DNA of 64,000 bases from Pseudonocardia sp. T1-2H (GTDB lineage Bacteria; Actinomycetota; Actinomycetes; Mycobacteriales; Pseudonocardiaceae), in NCBI RefSeq assembly GCF_038039215.1, contig NZ_JBBPCL010000001.1:4216001-4280000 (forward strand). Reading direction: 5' to 3'. Below, in pieces: positions 9,027-16,861 of this stretch. The position numbers and the translations under genes are program-made. Below the pieces are notes generated by a model. That model was not told the origin of the DNA, searched no databases, and worked only from the letters and a program-made list of their open reading frames with translations. Within the stretch, counting starts at the first letter, position 1. Each line of letters begins with the position of its first letter.

Positions 9027-10397
9027 TCAGGCGTTGGTGGTGGGCCGGGCGGCCGGCCGGCCGACGGTGCTCGGTGCCGCCCCGGTGAGGTCCGGGCCGA
9101 GGTCGCGCCACCTGGTCTCCGGCAGGACGAACCAGAGGATGACGGTGCAGACCAGGGCGACCCCGGCGATGTAGGCGGCCGGCAGGCCGACGCCCACGCC
9201 GGCCGCGGCCAGGGCGGCCGCGATCAGCGGGCCGGGACCGGCGACGACCGCGGCGCCGAGGTTGTAGCCGATGGCGCTGCCGGTCGACCGGGTGCTGGCC
9301 GGGAACAACTCGATCAGCATGACGGTGGTCGTGCTGTTGTGCATCGCCTCGAACAGGCCGAACAGCACCACGCCGAGGACCGCCACCACGGGATCGCCGG
9401 TCGCCATCAGCAGGAACGCCGGGACGGAGAACAGCGCCAGACCCGCTCCCCCGACGAGCGAGACCGGGCGGCGGCCCACACGGTCGGAGAGCGCGCCCAT
9501 CAGCGGGCAGAAGGCCGCGTAGATCACCGCGCCGACGGCCACCACGACCAGCGCGGACAGCCGCGGCATGCCCGCCGTCGTGGTCAGGAAGGTCGTGACG
9601 TAGGTCGCGATGTAGTAGAAGCCCAGGACCGTGATCGCCGAGAGGGCGAAGGAGATCGCGACGCTCCTGCCGCCGGATCGCCCGACCGCCCGGATCGGCG
9701 CCTCGACCACCGCGCCCTGCGCCTCGAGGTCCCGGAAGACCTTCGTGTCCTCGAGCTTCATGCGCATGTAGAGGCCGACGAGGGTCAGCGGGAACGCCGC
9801 CAGGAACGGCAGCCGCCAGCCCCAGCTGGTGATGTCGGCGGGAGCGACGGTGCTCTGGATGACGAGTGCGGCCGCCGCCCCGGCCGCCACCGCGAGTGCG
9901 GCGGTCGTGGGCACGATGCTCGCGGTGAGCCCGCGCCGGTGCGGCGGGGCGTTCTCGACGAGGAACGCCGCCGAGCCCGTCCACTCGCCCCCGGCGGAGA
10001 ACCCCTGTGCGCAACGCAGCAGGACCAGCAGGATCGGGGCCGCCACCCCGACCATCGCGTAGGTCGGCAACAGGGCGATGAGCGCCGTCGCGACGCCCAT
10101 CAGGACGACCGAGAGCATCAGGGCGAAGCGGCGGCCGCGCCGGTCGCCGATGGCGCCGATCACGAACCCTCCGACCGGTCGCATCAGGAACGCCACGCCG
10201 TACACCGCGAGCGTCGAGAGCAGCGACGAGGTCGGGTTGGAGCTGGGGAAGAAGTTCGCGCCGATCGCCACGGCGAAGAACCCGTAGACGGCGAAGTCGA
10301 ACCACTCCATGAAGTTGCCGATGCCCGCGGCCACGAGGCGGCGTCGTCGGTCCGGTTCCACGGGCGGCACGCCCGTGGCGTGGGGGTCGAGGGTCAT
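9027..10397 (-). CDS. MFS transporter, metabolite:H+ symporter (MHS) family
   Basis: The 456-residue inner-membrane permease has about twelve hydrophobic segments. The MHS-subfamily signatures are clear: AGIGNFMEWFDFAVYGFFA near the N-terminus, VAFLMRPVGGFVIGAIGDRRGRR for the loop 2-3 motif, LLRCAQGFSAGGEWTGSAAFL, and DRVGRRPVSLVGG in the second half. MHS permeases import organic acids such as shikimate, 4-methylmuconolactone, alpha-ketoglutarate or betaines. The neighbouring decarboxylase, cupin and lactonase-like genes suggest uptake of an aromatic acid or lactone. The ATG at 10397 is preferred because the conserved part begins shortly after it; an upstream in-frame ATG at 10439 would add 14 residues. 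Confidence 0.9.
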   Translation of the reverse strand: MTLDPHATGVPPVEPDRRRRLVAAGIGNFMEWFDFAVYGFFAVAIGANFFPSSNPTSSLLSTLAVYGVAFLMRPVGGFVIGAIGDRRGRRFALMLSVVLMGVATALIALLPTYAMVGVAAPILLVLLRCAQGFSAGGEWTGSAAFLVENAPPHRRGLTASIVPTTAALAVAAGAAAALVIQSTVAPADITSWGWRLPFLAAFPLTLVGLYMRMKLEDTKVFRDLEAQGAVVEAPIRAVGRSGGRSVAISFALSAITVLGFYYIATYVTTFLTTTAGMPRLSALVVVAVGAVIYAAFCPLMGALSDRVGRRPVSLVGGAGLALFSVPAFLLMATGDPVVAVLGVVLFGLFEAMHNSTTTVMLIELFPASTRSTGSAIGYNLGAAVVAGPGPLIAAALAAAGVGVGLPAAYIAGVALVCTVILWFVLPETRWRDLGPDLTGAAPSTVGRPAARPTTNA

Positions 10398-10479
10398 GCG
10401 GTTCACCACTTCTCTGGGATGTTCCGTGTCCGTCGGCACCGGGTCCGGCTCGCGCCCGGCCGGCGGCCGTGAGGTTCGG

Positions 10480-11730
10480 TCAGCGCTCGTACTTGTCGTG
10501 CAGGAGGTCGAGCACGGGATAGAGGTGCCCGGCGAAGCCCACCGGGTCCTCCGACATCGGGAAGTGCCCCTTGCCCGGCATCTCGACGAGGTGCCCGCCG
10601 AGGCGCGTCGCGGCCTCGCGGCTCATCTCGGTGGTAGCCGAGTAGTCGTACTCGCCGCTGAACACGTACAGCGGGCAGCCGGCCGGCTGCAGCGCCTCGG
10701 TGTGGCGCGGGAGGTCCTGCGAGTAGAAGTACGTGTCCCCCTGGTAGACCCCGGGTCCCGACTGGGCGTATCCCCAGAGCGTCTGCGCGGCCGGGCCGGC
10801 CGGGCTCGCGGGCGCGATGAGGCCCCCGACCCAGCTGGTCAGGAACCGCGAGTGGTCGACGTCGCCACGGTTGGTCCACTCGACGAACCGGGAGGGGTTA
10901 CCGAGGCCGCCCTCCAGCGCGCACACCCCGGTGAACCGGTCGCCGTGCGTGCTCGCCAGGTACAGCGCGATCGCCCCGCCCATCGAGCAGCCGGCGAGGA
11001 CCGGACGCTCGAGCTCGAGCGCGTCGACGACGGCGAGCACGGTCGCCGCATAGGTGTCCGTCGTCAGCCGGTAGGTCTCCTCCTGCCATCCCGTGGGGGG
11101 CTCGGAGCGGCCGTGCCACGGCATGTCGAAGGCGATCACCGTCCACCGCGCGGTCAGCTCGGGGTCCTCGAGGAGGTAGCGGAACTGCCGCGAGTCCGCT
11201 CCCGCGGTGTGCAGACAGAGCAGTGCGGGACCGGTACCGGCCGACTCGTGGTAGAGGCGCTGCCTGGTCCCGTCGACCTCCACGGTGAGGTACCTGCCGA
11301 CGATCGGGCTCAGCCCCAGAGGGCTCTCCGGCGGTTCCGGGTTGCGGACCGCCGCGGACGTCGTCGTCGACGCGTCGCGAAGCGCGTCCAGCACGCGGTC
11401 GACGACGACCGCGGCGCGGGCCCACACCGCACGGTCGCCGCGGACGGGCCGGGCTCCCGAGGTGGCGACCATGGCCTGGGCCGTGGTGTACCCGCGCGGC
11501 CGGGGCACGCTGCAGAACGCGGACCAGTCCGCCGCACCGACGGCGAACTCGAAGTCCCAGCTGTCGTTGATGCCGGTGACCGGCACGACGGTCGTCGCGG
11601 AGCCGTCACACCGCAGGCCGAACGCGACGTCGTCGATCTCGACCAGGCACGTCCACGCACCCGCGGGCGGCAGCCCGACGAGCAGTCCGTCCAGGTCGAG
11701 GCTCGCCGGAGCCTCCGGGCCGATCCCCAT
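10480..11730 (-). CDS. Alpha/beta hydrolase with N-terminal accessory domain
   Basis: The 416-residue protein has two parts. Residues 1 to about 150 form an unassigned domain (AGAWTCLVEIDDVAFGLRCD, FEFAVGAADWSAFCSVP) that faintly resembles SCP2-type sterol-carrier folds. The rest is an alpha/beta hydrolase with the nucleophile elbow GCSMGGA near residue 248, the oxyanion segment LCLHTAGADSRQF and the terminal His of PGKGHFPM. It is the promoter-proximal gene of the leftward operon that continues with the MHS permease, and it faces the LysR regulator. AAGGAGAAGGAC just before the ATG at 11730 fixes the start; the open frame to 11814 is not needed. The substrate may be an ester or a ring-fission product. 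Confidence 0.85.
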   Translation of the reverse strand: MGIGPEAPASLDLDGLLVGLPPAGAWTCLVEIDDVAFGLRCDGSATTVVPVTGINDSWDFEFAVGAADWSAFCSVPRPRGYTTAQAMVATSGARPVRGDRAVWARAAVVVDRVLDALRDASTTTSAAVRNPEPPESPLGLSPIVGRYLTVEVDGTRQRLYHESAGTGPALLCLHTAGADSRQFRYLLEDPELTARWTVIAFDMPWHGRSEPPTGWQEETYRLTTDTYAATVLAVVDALELERPVLAGCSMGGAIALYLASTHGDRFTGVCALEGGLGNPSRFVEWTNRGDVDHSRFLTSWVGGLIAPASPAGPAAQTLWGYAQSGPGVYQGDTYFYSQDLPRHTEALQPAGCPLYVFSGEYDYSATTEMSREAATRLGGHLVEMPGKGHFPMSEDPVGFAGHLYPVLDLLHDKYER

Positions 11731-11871
11731 GTCCTTCTCCTTCACCGATGCCAGCGCGCCGGGCGAGGCCGGAGTCCCACCGGTGCGGCCCTGCGTGGGG
11801 AGAGGATGCTTCACATAGATAAGAGACGTCCAATACAGTTATTCTCGGTTGAGCATAAGAAGGAGTTATGG
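11731..11871. promoter_or_regulatory. Divergent, unusually AT-rich control region of the LysR gene and catabolic operon
   Basis: About 60 bases (11811-11871) are strikingly AT-rich for this genome. They contain ATAA (11819-11822), TTAT (11839-11842) and ATAA (11855-11858), which give the inverted TTAT-N12-ATAA arrangement loosely expected of LysR-type sites. The two divergent genes make shared autoregulation and co-inducer control likely. No -10/-35 pair could be assigned with confidence. Confidence 0.4.
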
Positions 11872-12768
11872 ATGGAGACGCGTCAGCTGCGGCATTTCCT
11901 CGCGGTGGCGGACGTCGGAACCTTCACCGCCGCGGCCGAGCAGCTCCGGATCTCGCAGCCGGGTCTGTCGTCGTCGATCCGCATCCTCGAACACCAGCTC
12001 GGCGCCGAACTGTTCGTGCGCAGCCGCAGGCGCGCCGAACTCACCGACGCGGGCCGGGAGCTCTACGCCGGCGCCCGCCGCGCCCTGGCCACCCTGGAAG
12101 CGGTCGAGACGCAGATCCGCGGGGGGCCCGGGGTCACCAAGAGCACCCTCTACGTCGGCTCGATCCCGTCCTTCGCGGGCCTGGACCTCGCGGCCCTGAT
12201 CAGCCGGTTCACCGCCCAGAACCCGGACGTCGACGTCGCGGTGACCGTGGGGATGCCGCTGCAGCTCTTCGCGGACCTCGTCGACAACCGCCTCGAGCTG
12301 GCGTTCGTCACGATGCCGCTCGAGCCGCCCCACAACGTGAAGCTCACCCCGCTCGCGACGTACCCCATGGTCCTGGCCTGCCCGCTCGGGCACCGTCTCG
12401 CCGGCCGGGACTCCGTCGAGCTGCGCGCGCTCGCCGACGAGACCTTCGTGGACTTCGACCCCGCCCTCGCCGCCCGTCAGGTCACCGACCACGCCTTCGT
12501 CACCGCGCGGATCCCCCGGAACGTGCGCGTCACGTGCAACGAGATCGGCTCGCTCCTGGAGCTCGTCGCGCACGGTCTCGGCCTCGCGATCGTGCCCCGT
12601 CCGCTCGCCATCGCCACCCGCGTCCCCATCGCGCTGGTGCCGATCGACAACGCCTCGCTCGTCTGGACGGTGGCCGCGGCGACGCGGCCGAACGGGACCG
12701 TGTCCGACGCCGGTCAGGGGATGTGGAACCTGATCGCCGGCAACGCGAAGCCCGTCTCGGCGGGGTAG
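11872..12768 (+). CDS. LysR-family transcriptional regulator
   Basis: The 298-residue protein begins with the classical LTTR helix-turn-helix (METRQLRHFLAVADVGTFTAAAEQLRISQPGLSSSIRILEHQLGAELFVR). The co-inducer-binding domain follows from about residue 90 (LYVGSIPSFAGLDLAALISRF, LVAHGLGLAIVPR). It is divergent from the hydrolase/permease/decarboxylase operon and is very probably its activator, with a ring-derived acid or lactone as inducer. ATG at 11872 is preceded by AAGGAG; another ATG four bases upstream is out of frame. An unrelated open frame runs far upstream only because stops are rare in this GC-rich DNA. Confidence 0.93.
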   Translation: METRQLRHFLAVADVGTFTAAAEQLRISQPGLSSSIRILEHQLGAELFVRSRRRAELTDAGRELYAGARRALATLEAVETQIRGGPGVTKSTLYVGSIPSFAGLDLAALISRFTAQNPDVDVAVTVGMPLQLFADLVDNRLELAFVTMPLEPPHNVKLTPLATYPMVLACPLGHRLAGRDSVELRALADETFVDFDPALAARQVTDHAFVTARIPRNVRVTCNEIGSLLELVAHGLGLAIVPRPLAIATRVPIALVPIDNASLVWTVAAATRPNGTVSDAGQGMWNLIAGNAKPVSAG

Positions 12769-12775
12769 GCCCGCC
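12759..12775. terminator. Short hairpin at the lysR stop codon
   Basis: GGCGGG (12759-12764) pairs with CCCGCC (12770-12775) across a five-base loop and overlaps the TAG stop. It sits between two convergent genes, so it could end transcription from both sides. There is no U-tract. Confidence 0.4.
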
Positions 12776-12776
12776 T

Positions 12777-13094
12777 TCAGCCGGTCCCCGGCCGGATGTG
12801 CACCTCGCGGTCGGCGAGGGCACGGCCGGCGGCGAGGACGGCGAGGTCGAGGGCGATCCGGGCGTCGCGGAGCGCGTCCGCGACCCGGCGGGCGCCGGTG
12901 TCGTTGGCACCGTCCGCGGCCGCCGCGGAGACGGCGCCCTCCAGCGCAGCCAGCAGCGGGGCGGTGGTGTTGTGGACGGAGCGCGCGATGCCGGCCGCCT
13001 CGTCGCGCGATGTCCCCGCCCGCCTGTCGCGGTAGGCGTCGAGGGACACGGCGCCACCGGTGGGGCCCGCTGTGGCGAGGTGGAGGACGGTCAT
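12777..13094 (-). CDS. Small hypothetical protein, Ala-rich helical
   Basis: This is a 105-residue Ala-rich, predominantly helical protein without signal peptide, membrane segment or recognisable motif. The chosen ATG at 13094 begins MTVLHLATAG; the frame is open to 13232, but the extra residues look non-coding. Evidence that it is real is the GC-rich third-position pattern and its place between a convergent LysR gene and the leftward mhpB operon. No function is proposed. The binding site (GAGCAGG) is weak. Confidence 0.5.
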   Translation of the reverse strand: MTVLHLATAGPTGGAVSLDAYRDRRAGTSRDEAAGIARSVHNTTAPLLAALEGAVSAAAADGANDTGARRVADALRDARIALDLAVLAAGRALADREVHIRPGTG

Positions 13095-13238
13095 GTCGGT
13101 GGCCTGCTCTCGTGAGGAAAACCGACGTTTCGGCTGTCCGGAAGCCTGCCCGGCCTCGCCGTGACCGGGCCAGCCCGCTGTCCCTACGCGATCCTGGGGG
13201 CCAACTCCCCCACGCACATGGGTGCTGGCCACCCCGGA

Positions 13239-13520
13239 TCAGGTCGTCAGCGGCCCGAACACCGGCGTCCACGGCCACGACCGGCTCTCCACGATGACCC
13301 CGCGCCGGCTGTACGGGTCCTCGTCGATCCGTTTCCGCAGCTCCTGCTCGTCCGCGACGTCGTAGACGAGCAGCCCGCCGGAGCCGTCCCCGAACGGCCC
13401 GGCCTGGCGGACGACGCCCCGGTGCACCAACTCGCCCAGGTACTCCCGGTGCAGGGGGCGGACCTCGTCGATCAGGGTCGTGTCCTCGGTATAGCGCCAG
13501 ACCACCGCGAACAGTGCCAT
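13239..13520 (-). CDS. YciI-related protein
   Basis: The 93-residue protein has the YciI ferredoxin-like fold pattern. It starts MALFAVVWRYTED, then has VRPLHREYLGELVHRGVVRQAGPFGDGSGGLLVYDV and the DPYSRRGVIVESRSWPW ending. The His of RPLHREYL and the Asp of the DPY motif are the residues proposed as active in the family. Relatives occur in ring-cleavage operons and include chloromuconolactone-processing members, so a lactone or muconolactone intermediate is a reasonable guess. Its ATG overlaps the TGA of the hydrolase gene (TGATG), so it is the last, coupled gene of the mhpB operon. Confidence 0.85.
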   Translation of the reverse strand: MALFAVVWRYTEDTTLIDEVRPLHREYLGELVHRGVVRQAGPFGDGSGGLLVYDVADEQELRKRIDEDPYSRRGVIVESRSWPWTPVFGPLTT

Positions 13521-14380
13521 CAGTCCCGCTTCCCGGTCAGGAAGTCCACGGCGAGGGCGTTGAAGACCTCGTGCTGCTCCCACTGCGGCCAGTGCCCGGC
13601 GCCGGAGATCACCTCGAACCGCGCGTCCGGCATCTTCTCCGCCATGGCCATGCCTGCGGCCGCGGGGCCCGACGGGTCGTCGCTGGTCCAGACCACCATC
13701 GCCGGACCGGCGACGGCGGCGAGCTCCTCGTCGGTGACGAGGTTGCGCGCCCGGATCTCCGGGTCCTGCAGGCACAGCAGGTGCCGCATCGACTCGGCGA
13801 AACCGGGCCGGGCGTAGATCGTGCGCCGGATGTCGACGAGTTCCTCGGTGACCGAGGACGGGTCCGCCATCAGCCACTCCAGCCGGGCCTGGATCCGCTC
13901 GTGGCTCGGGTCGTCGGCCGCGGCCTGCGACAGGCTCCGGATCCGCTCCATCACCTCCGGGGTCGCCATCGTGCCGCCGGGCGTGTTGAGCAGCACCCGG
14001 CCGACGCGTTCCGGATGCGCGGCCGCGTACTTGAGCGCGAGCCAGCCGCCGAGCGACTCCCCGGACAGGTGCGCGCGCTCGACGTCCAGCGCGTCGAGCA
14101 GGCCGTCGAGGTGCTCGACGTAGTCCGGGAGCTCGAGGTCGCGGGTGGCGTGGGTGGTCCACCCGTGGCCCGGGTACTCGTAGGCGATCACGCGGAAGTG
14201 TTGCGAGAGCGGCACGAGGTTGTGCGCGTAGGCCTCGATGTGGCCACCGGTGCCGTGCATGAGTACGAGCGCGTCGCCCTCGCCCGCTTCCAGCACCCGC
14301 GTGCGCCACTCCCCGACCTGCACGTAGCGGACGGTGAACTCGAGCCCGGCCAACGCGGACCAGATCGACGGCCGGCTCAT
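13520..14380 (-). CDS. Alpha/beta hydrolase, meta-cleavage-product hydrolase type
   Basis: The 286-residue protein resembles the C-C bond hydrolases MhpC/BphD/HsaD that split the ring-fission product made by an extradiol dioxygenase. Visible features are the oxyanion segment VLMHGTGGHIEAY, the nucleophile elbow SGESLGGW with Ser109, the acid region VWTSDDPSG near residue 235, and the final catalytic His in GAGHWPQWE. It lies directly behind mhpB and the isochorismatase-fold gene, with four-base overlaps on both sides, exactly where such a hydrolase is expected. The product would be a 2-hydroxypenta-2,4-dienoate plus an acid. The acyl group it prefers is unknown. Confidence 0.87.
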   Translation of the reverse strand: MSRPSIWSALAGLEFTVRYVQVGEWRTRVLEAGEGDALVLMHGTGGHIEAYAHNLVPLSQHFRVIAYEYPGHGWTTHATRDLELPDYVEHLDGLLDALDVERAHLSGESLGGWLALKYAAAHPERVGRVLLNTPGGTMATPEVMERIRSLSQAAADDPSHERIQARLEWLMADPSSVTEELVDIRRTIYARPGFAESMRHLLCLQDPEIRARNLVTDEELAAVAGPAMVVWTSDDPSGPAAAGMAMAEKMPDARFEVISGAGHWPQWEQHEVFNALAVDFLTGKRD

Positions 14381-14991
14381 GCGGCCCTCACCTCGGCCTT
14401 CAGCGCGGCCAGCACGTCGGCGGCGGTGACCACCTCGCCGAGCATGCCGAGGCTAGCCAGGGACGCCTCGTGCACCTCGGGCGCGGCGGCACTGCACGCG
14501 TCGGAGACGACGATCGTGCGGTAGCCGAGGTCGCCGGCGCTGCGCGCGGTGCTCTCGACGGACATGTTGGTGGCGACCCCGGTGATCACCACGGTCTCGA
14601 CGCCCCGGCCGCGCAGGACGGTGTCCAGCTCACTGCCGACGAACCCGCTGACCCGCTGGTGGGTCACGACGATGTCGCCGTCCTGCGGCGCCAGCTCGTC
14701 GACGATCGCCGCCGCCGAGGTGCCGTCGACCAGGCATCCCTGCTGGCCCACCATGGCGAGCAGCGGGAAGTTGCCCACGAGGTCGCCGTAGCCGGGCTGG
14801 AACGCGACCCGGGTGAAGACCACCGTCGAGCCGGCCGCGCGCGCGGCCTCCTGCAGCGTCTTCGTGGTCGGCACGACGCCGCCCGCGATGGCTTGCTCGG
14901 CGAAGAACGCGCCGAACGCGCCCTCGTTCGTGATCACGTCGTTCTGGTAGTGCACCGCGATGAATGCGGTCCGGCGGGGATCGAGCTCCAT
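14377..14991 (-). CDS. Isochorismatase-fold protein lacking the usual catalytic triad
   Basis: The 204-residue protein aligns along its length with isochorismatase/nicotinamidase-type cysteine hydrolases (AFIAVHYQND, VVTHQRVSGF, DTVLRGRGVETVVITGVATNMSVESTARSAGDLGY). Each of the three catalytic positions is changed. The Asp of the first motif is His14, the Lys is His111 and the nucleophilic Cys is Ser144. Substitution-bearing subfamilies are known, and some may use other chemistry or be binding proteins. It lies between mhpB and the C-C hydrolase gene with a four-base overlap to the latter, so it should act on a pathway intermediate. Confidence 0.82.
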   Translation of the reverse strand: MELDPRRTAFIAVHYQNDVITNEGAFGAFFAEQAIAGGVVPTTKTLQEAARAAGSTVVFTRVAFQPGYGDLVGNFPLLAMVGQQGCLVDGTSAAAIVDELAPQDGDIVVTHQRVSGFVGSELDTVLRGRGVETVVITGVATNMSVESTARSAGDLGYRTIVVSDACSAAAPEVHEASLASLGMLGEVVTAADVLAALKAEVRAA

Positions 14992-15016
14992 GACGGCCTC
15001 TCTCGGGGTCGGGGTG

Positions 15017-15961
15017 TCAGGCAGGGACGGTGCGGGCCGTGGTGAGCCCGAAGCCGGCGATCCACTCGGGGATCGCCTCGTAGAAGGAGGTCTCGACGCG
15101 GTAGTCGCCCGCCGTGCCCAGCGCGGCGTAGGCGGCGATCCAGGTGCGCACCTCGTGCGAGGAGTGGCCCGCGTGCTCGACGAACCAGTCGTTGGGCCGA
15201 CTGTCGAGGCGCTCGAGGTCCCCCGAGGCGAGCAGGGCCATCAGCTCGGCGTCCCACTGCGGGTTGAGCGGCATCAGGTCCGACTCACCGGCGGCGAAGG
15301 CGGCGATCGCGCCGACGACCCGCGCCTCCCGCTGCGCGCGCTCCTCCGGCGTCGGGTTGCGCCCCGAGATCAGCCGTTCGCTCACCTCCGGCGCGGCGCC
15401 TCGCAGCTGGGGCACCGGCGGATCGTGCGACAGACCGCCGGAGCCCATCACCAGCACACGCCGGTCGAGCGACGCCGCGGCCCGGCCGACCGCGGCGCCC
15501 AGCAGCCGCGCCCTGGCCACCGGACCGAGCGGCTCGGCGACACAGTTGAGGAAGACCGGGACGACCGGGACGGCGTCGATCGCGCCGAAGAGCAGCTGCA
15601 GCGGCTGGGAGAACCCGTGGTCGACCTGCATGCGCTCGGACACCGCGATGTCCAGCCCGTCGGCCAGCACCTGCGCGGCGATGTGCCGGGCGGCCTCCGC
15701 GTCGACCGGCAGCGGGCCCTTCGGCAGCCCGTAGTCGCCGACGGACTCGGCGTCCGCGGCGATGCAGAACGGCGGCATGACCTCGTAGAAGAAGCCGTTG
15801 TAGTGGTCCGGTCCGAAGAGGACGACGAGTTCGGGGTCGTAGTCACGGATGAAGGCGCGCGCCTCGTCGAACGCGGCCGCGACCCGGGCGGAGACGTCCG
15901 CGCCCGGCTCGGCCTTGCCCATGAGCGGGGTGTGCGACGTCGTGCACAACGCAAGCGTCAT
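15017..15961 (-). CDS. mhpB: Extradiol dioxygenase MhpB (3-(2,3-dihydroxyphenyl)propionate 1,2-dioxygenase family)
   Basis: At 314 residues it has the length of Escherichia coli MhpB and shares long stretches with it, such as ELVVLFGPDHYNGFFYEVMPPFC, VDHGFSQPL, VMGSGGLSHDPPVP and EIPEWIAGFG-like endings. The two active-site histidines fall at the same numbers as in E. coli, His115 (VDHGF) and His179 (GLSHD). It is a LigB-type Fe(II) enzyme that opens a 3-substituted catechol next to the hydroxyls. The natural substrate may differ because the neighbouring genes include HpaBC and luciferase-like oxygenases, not mhpA. It is the first gene of a leftward operon and is divergent from the GntR gene. 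Confidence 0.93.
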   Translation of the reverse strand: MTLALCTTSHTPLMGKAEPGADVSARVAAAFDEARAFIRDYDPELVVLFGPDHYNGFFYEVMPPFCIAADAESVGDYGLPKGPLPVDAEAARHIAAQVLADGLDIAVSERMQVDHGFSQPLQLLFGAIDAVPVVPVFLNCVAEPLGPVARARLLGAAVGRAAASLDRRVLVMGSGGLSHDPPVPQLRGAAPEVSERLISGRNPTPEERAQREARVVGAIAAFAAGESDLMPLNPQWDAELMALLASGDLERLDSRPNDWFVEHAGHSSHEVRTWIAAYAALGTAGDYRVETSFYEAIPEWIAGFGLTTARTVPA

Positions 15962-15973
15962 CGTTGACTCCCT

Positions 15974-15987
15974 GCTAGCATTCTAGC
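15974..15987. promoter_or_regulatory. Operator-like palindrome upstream of mhpB and the GntR gene
   Basis: GCTAGCATTCTAGC is a perfect inverted repeat (GCTAG/CTAGC) around CATT. It lies 13 bases upstream of the mhpB start and 120 bases upstream of the GntR start. A further half copy, ATTCTAGG, is at 15998-16005. Near-identical elements occur in front of two more oxygenase transcription units (20174-20187 and 20265-20278), so it is a candidate binding site of the GntR protein. Confidence 0.6.
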
Positions 15988-16106
15988 GTTCCAATGGATT
16001 CTAGGGTGCGCGGACAGCCGCGGACAAGGTCCGTTGCGGGGACGACGCGGACGGGGCCGGGGCGGCGGGCCGCTGCCGTCCCGGCCGGCCCCGATAAGCT
16101 GCGAGG

Positions 16107-16850
16107 ATGGCCATGAACGGCGACGAGGGCAGCTGGCCCGGTTCGGGATTCGGCCCGGGCCGTCGGCCGAACGCGCGGGGCCTCGGCTCGCTGGTCTACG
16201 CCCAGATCAAGGAGCGGCTGCTCGAGGGCGTCTTCGCCGCGGGCGAACGGTTGCAGGTCGAGGCGCTCAAGACCGAGTTCGGAGTCAGCAAGCAACCGGT
16301 CATGGAAGCACTGCGCAGGCTCTCCGGCGAGGGTCTCGTGGAGATCATCCCGCAGGTCGGCTGCCAGGTGTGCAGCTACCCGCACCAGGAGGTCGAGGAC
16401 TTCTTCCGGCTCTTCGGCGCGATGGAGGGCACGATCACCGAGATCGCGGCCGGCCGCCGGACGGACGCCCAGCTCGACCGGCTCGCCGCCGTCGAGGGTC
16501 GGATCGACGCCCTGCGCTCGGTCGACGACCCGACGGAGCGCAGCCGCGGGTACCGGGCCCACAATCGCGCCTTCCACGGCGTCGTGCACGAGATGGCCGG
16601 GTCCCCGGTCATGGCCGTCACCGTCCAGCGGATGTGGGACCTGAGCGACTTCCTGATCAACACCAACGGCGTCCTCACCCCGCTGTCGCACGCGCTCGAG
16701 CAGCGCCATGCCGACCACGAGCAGATCCTCGAGGCGCTGCGCGTCCGCGACGGCGCGGCGGCCCGCAAGGAGACCGAGGCCCACATCATCAGCACGCTCG
16801 AGATCATCTGGGAGCCGGCGGCCCGGGCCGCCGACGGCGTCGAGCCCTGA
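16107..16850 (+). CDS. GntR-family transcriptional regulator, FadR/FCD type
   Basis: The 247-residue protein has an N-terminal winged helix (LVYAQIKERLLEGVFAAGERLQVEALKTEFGVSKQPVMEALRRLSGEGLVEIIPQVGCQV, residues about 29-92). The helical FCD effector domain follows, with the metal-ligand pattern AHNRAFHGVVHEMAG and a late His of ADHEQILEALR and EAHIISTLE. FCD regulators respond to small organic acids and usually repress catabolic operons. Its location, divergent from mhpB across a region with a perfect palindrome, makes it the likely controller of the surrounding oxygenase genes. ATG 16107 or ATG 16113 (GAGG eight bases upstream) may start it. Confidence 0.92.
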   Translation: MAMNGDEGSWPGSGFGPGRRPNARGLGSLVYAQIKERLLEGVFAAGERLQVEALKTEFGVSKQPVMEALRRLSGEGLVEIIPQVGCQVCSYPHQEVEDFFRLFGAMEGTITEIAAGRRTDAQLDRLAAVEGRIDALRSVDDPTERSRGYRAHNRAFHGVVHEMAGSPVMAVTVQRMWDLSDFLINTNGVLTPLSHALEQRHADHEQILEALRVRDGAAARKETEAHIISTLEIIWEPAARAADGVEP

Positions 16851-16861
16851 GCGTCGCGGCC

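Noticed and set aside
8511..10472. 653-codon plus-strand open frame over the permease, cupin and decarboxylase genes
   Set aside because: It spans three well-recognised minus-strand genes and is low-complexity Arg/Gly/Asp-rich, so it is a shadow frame.
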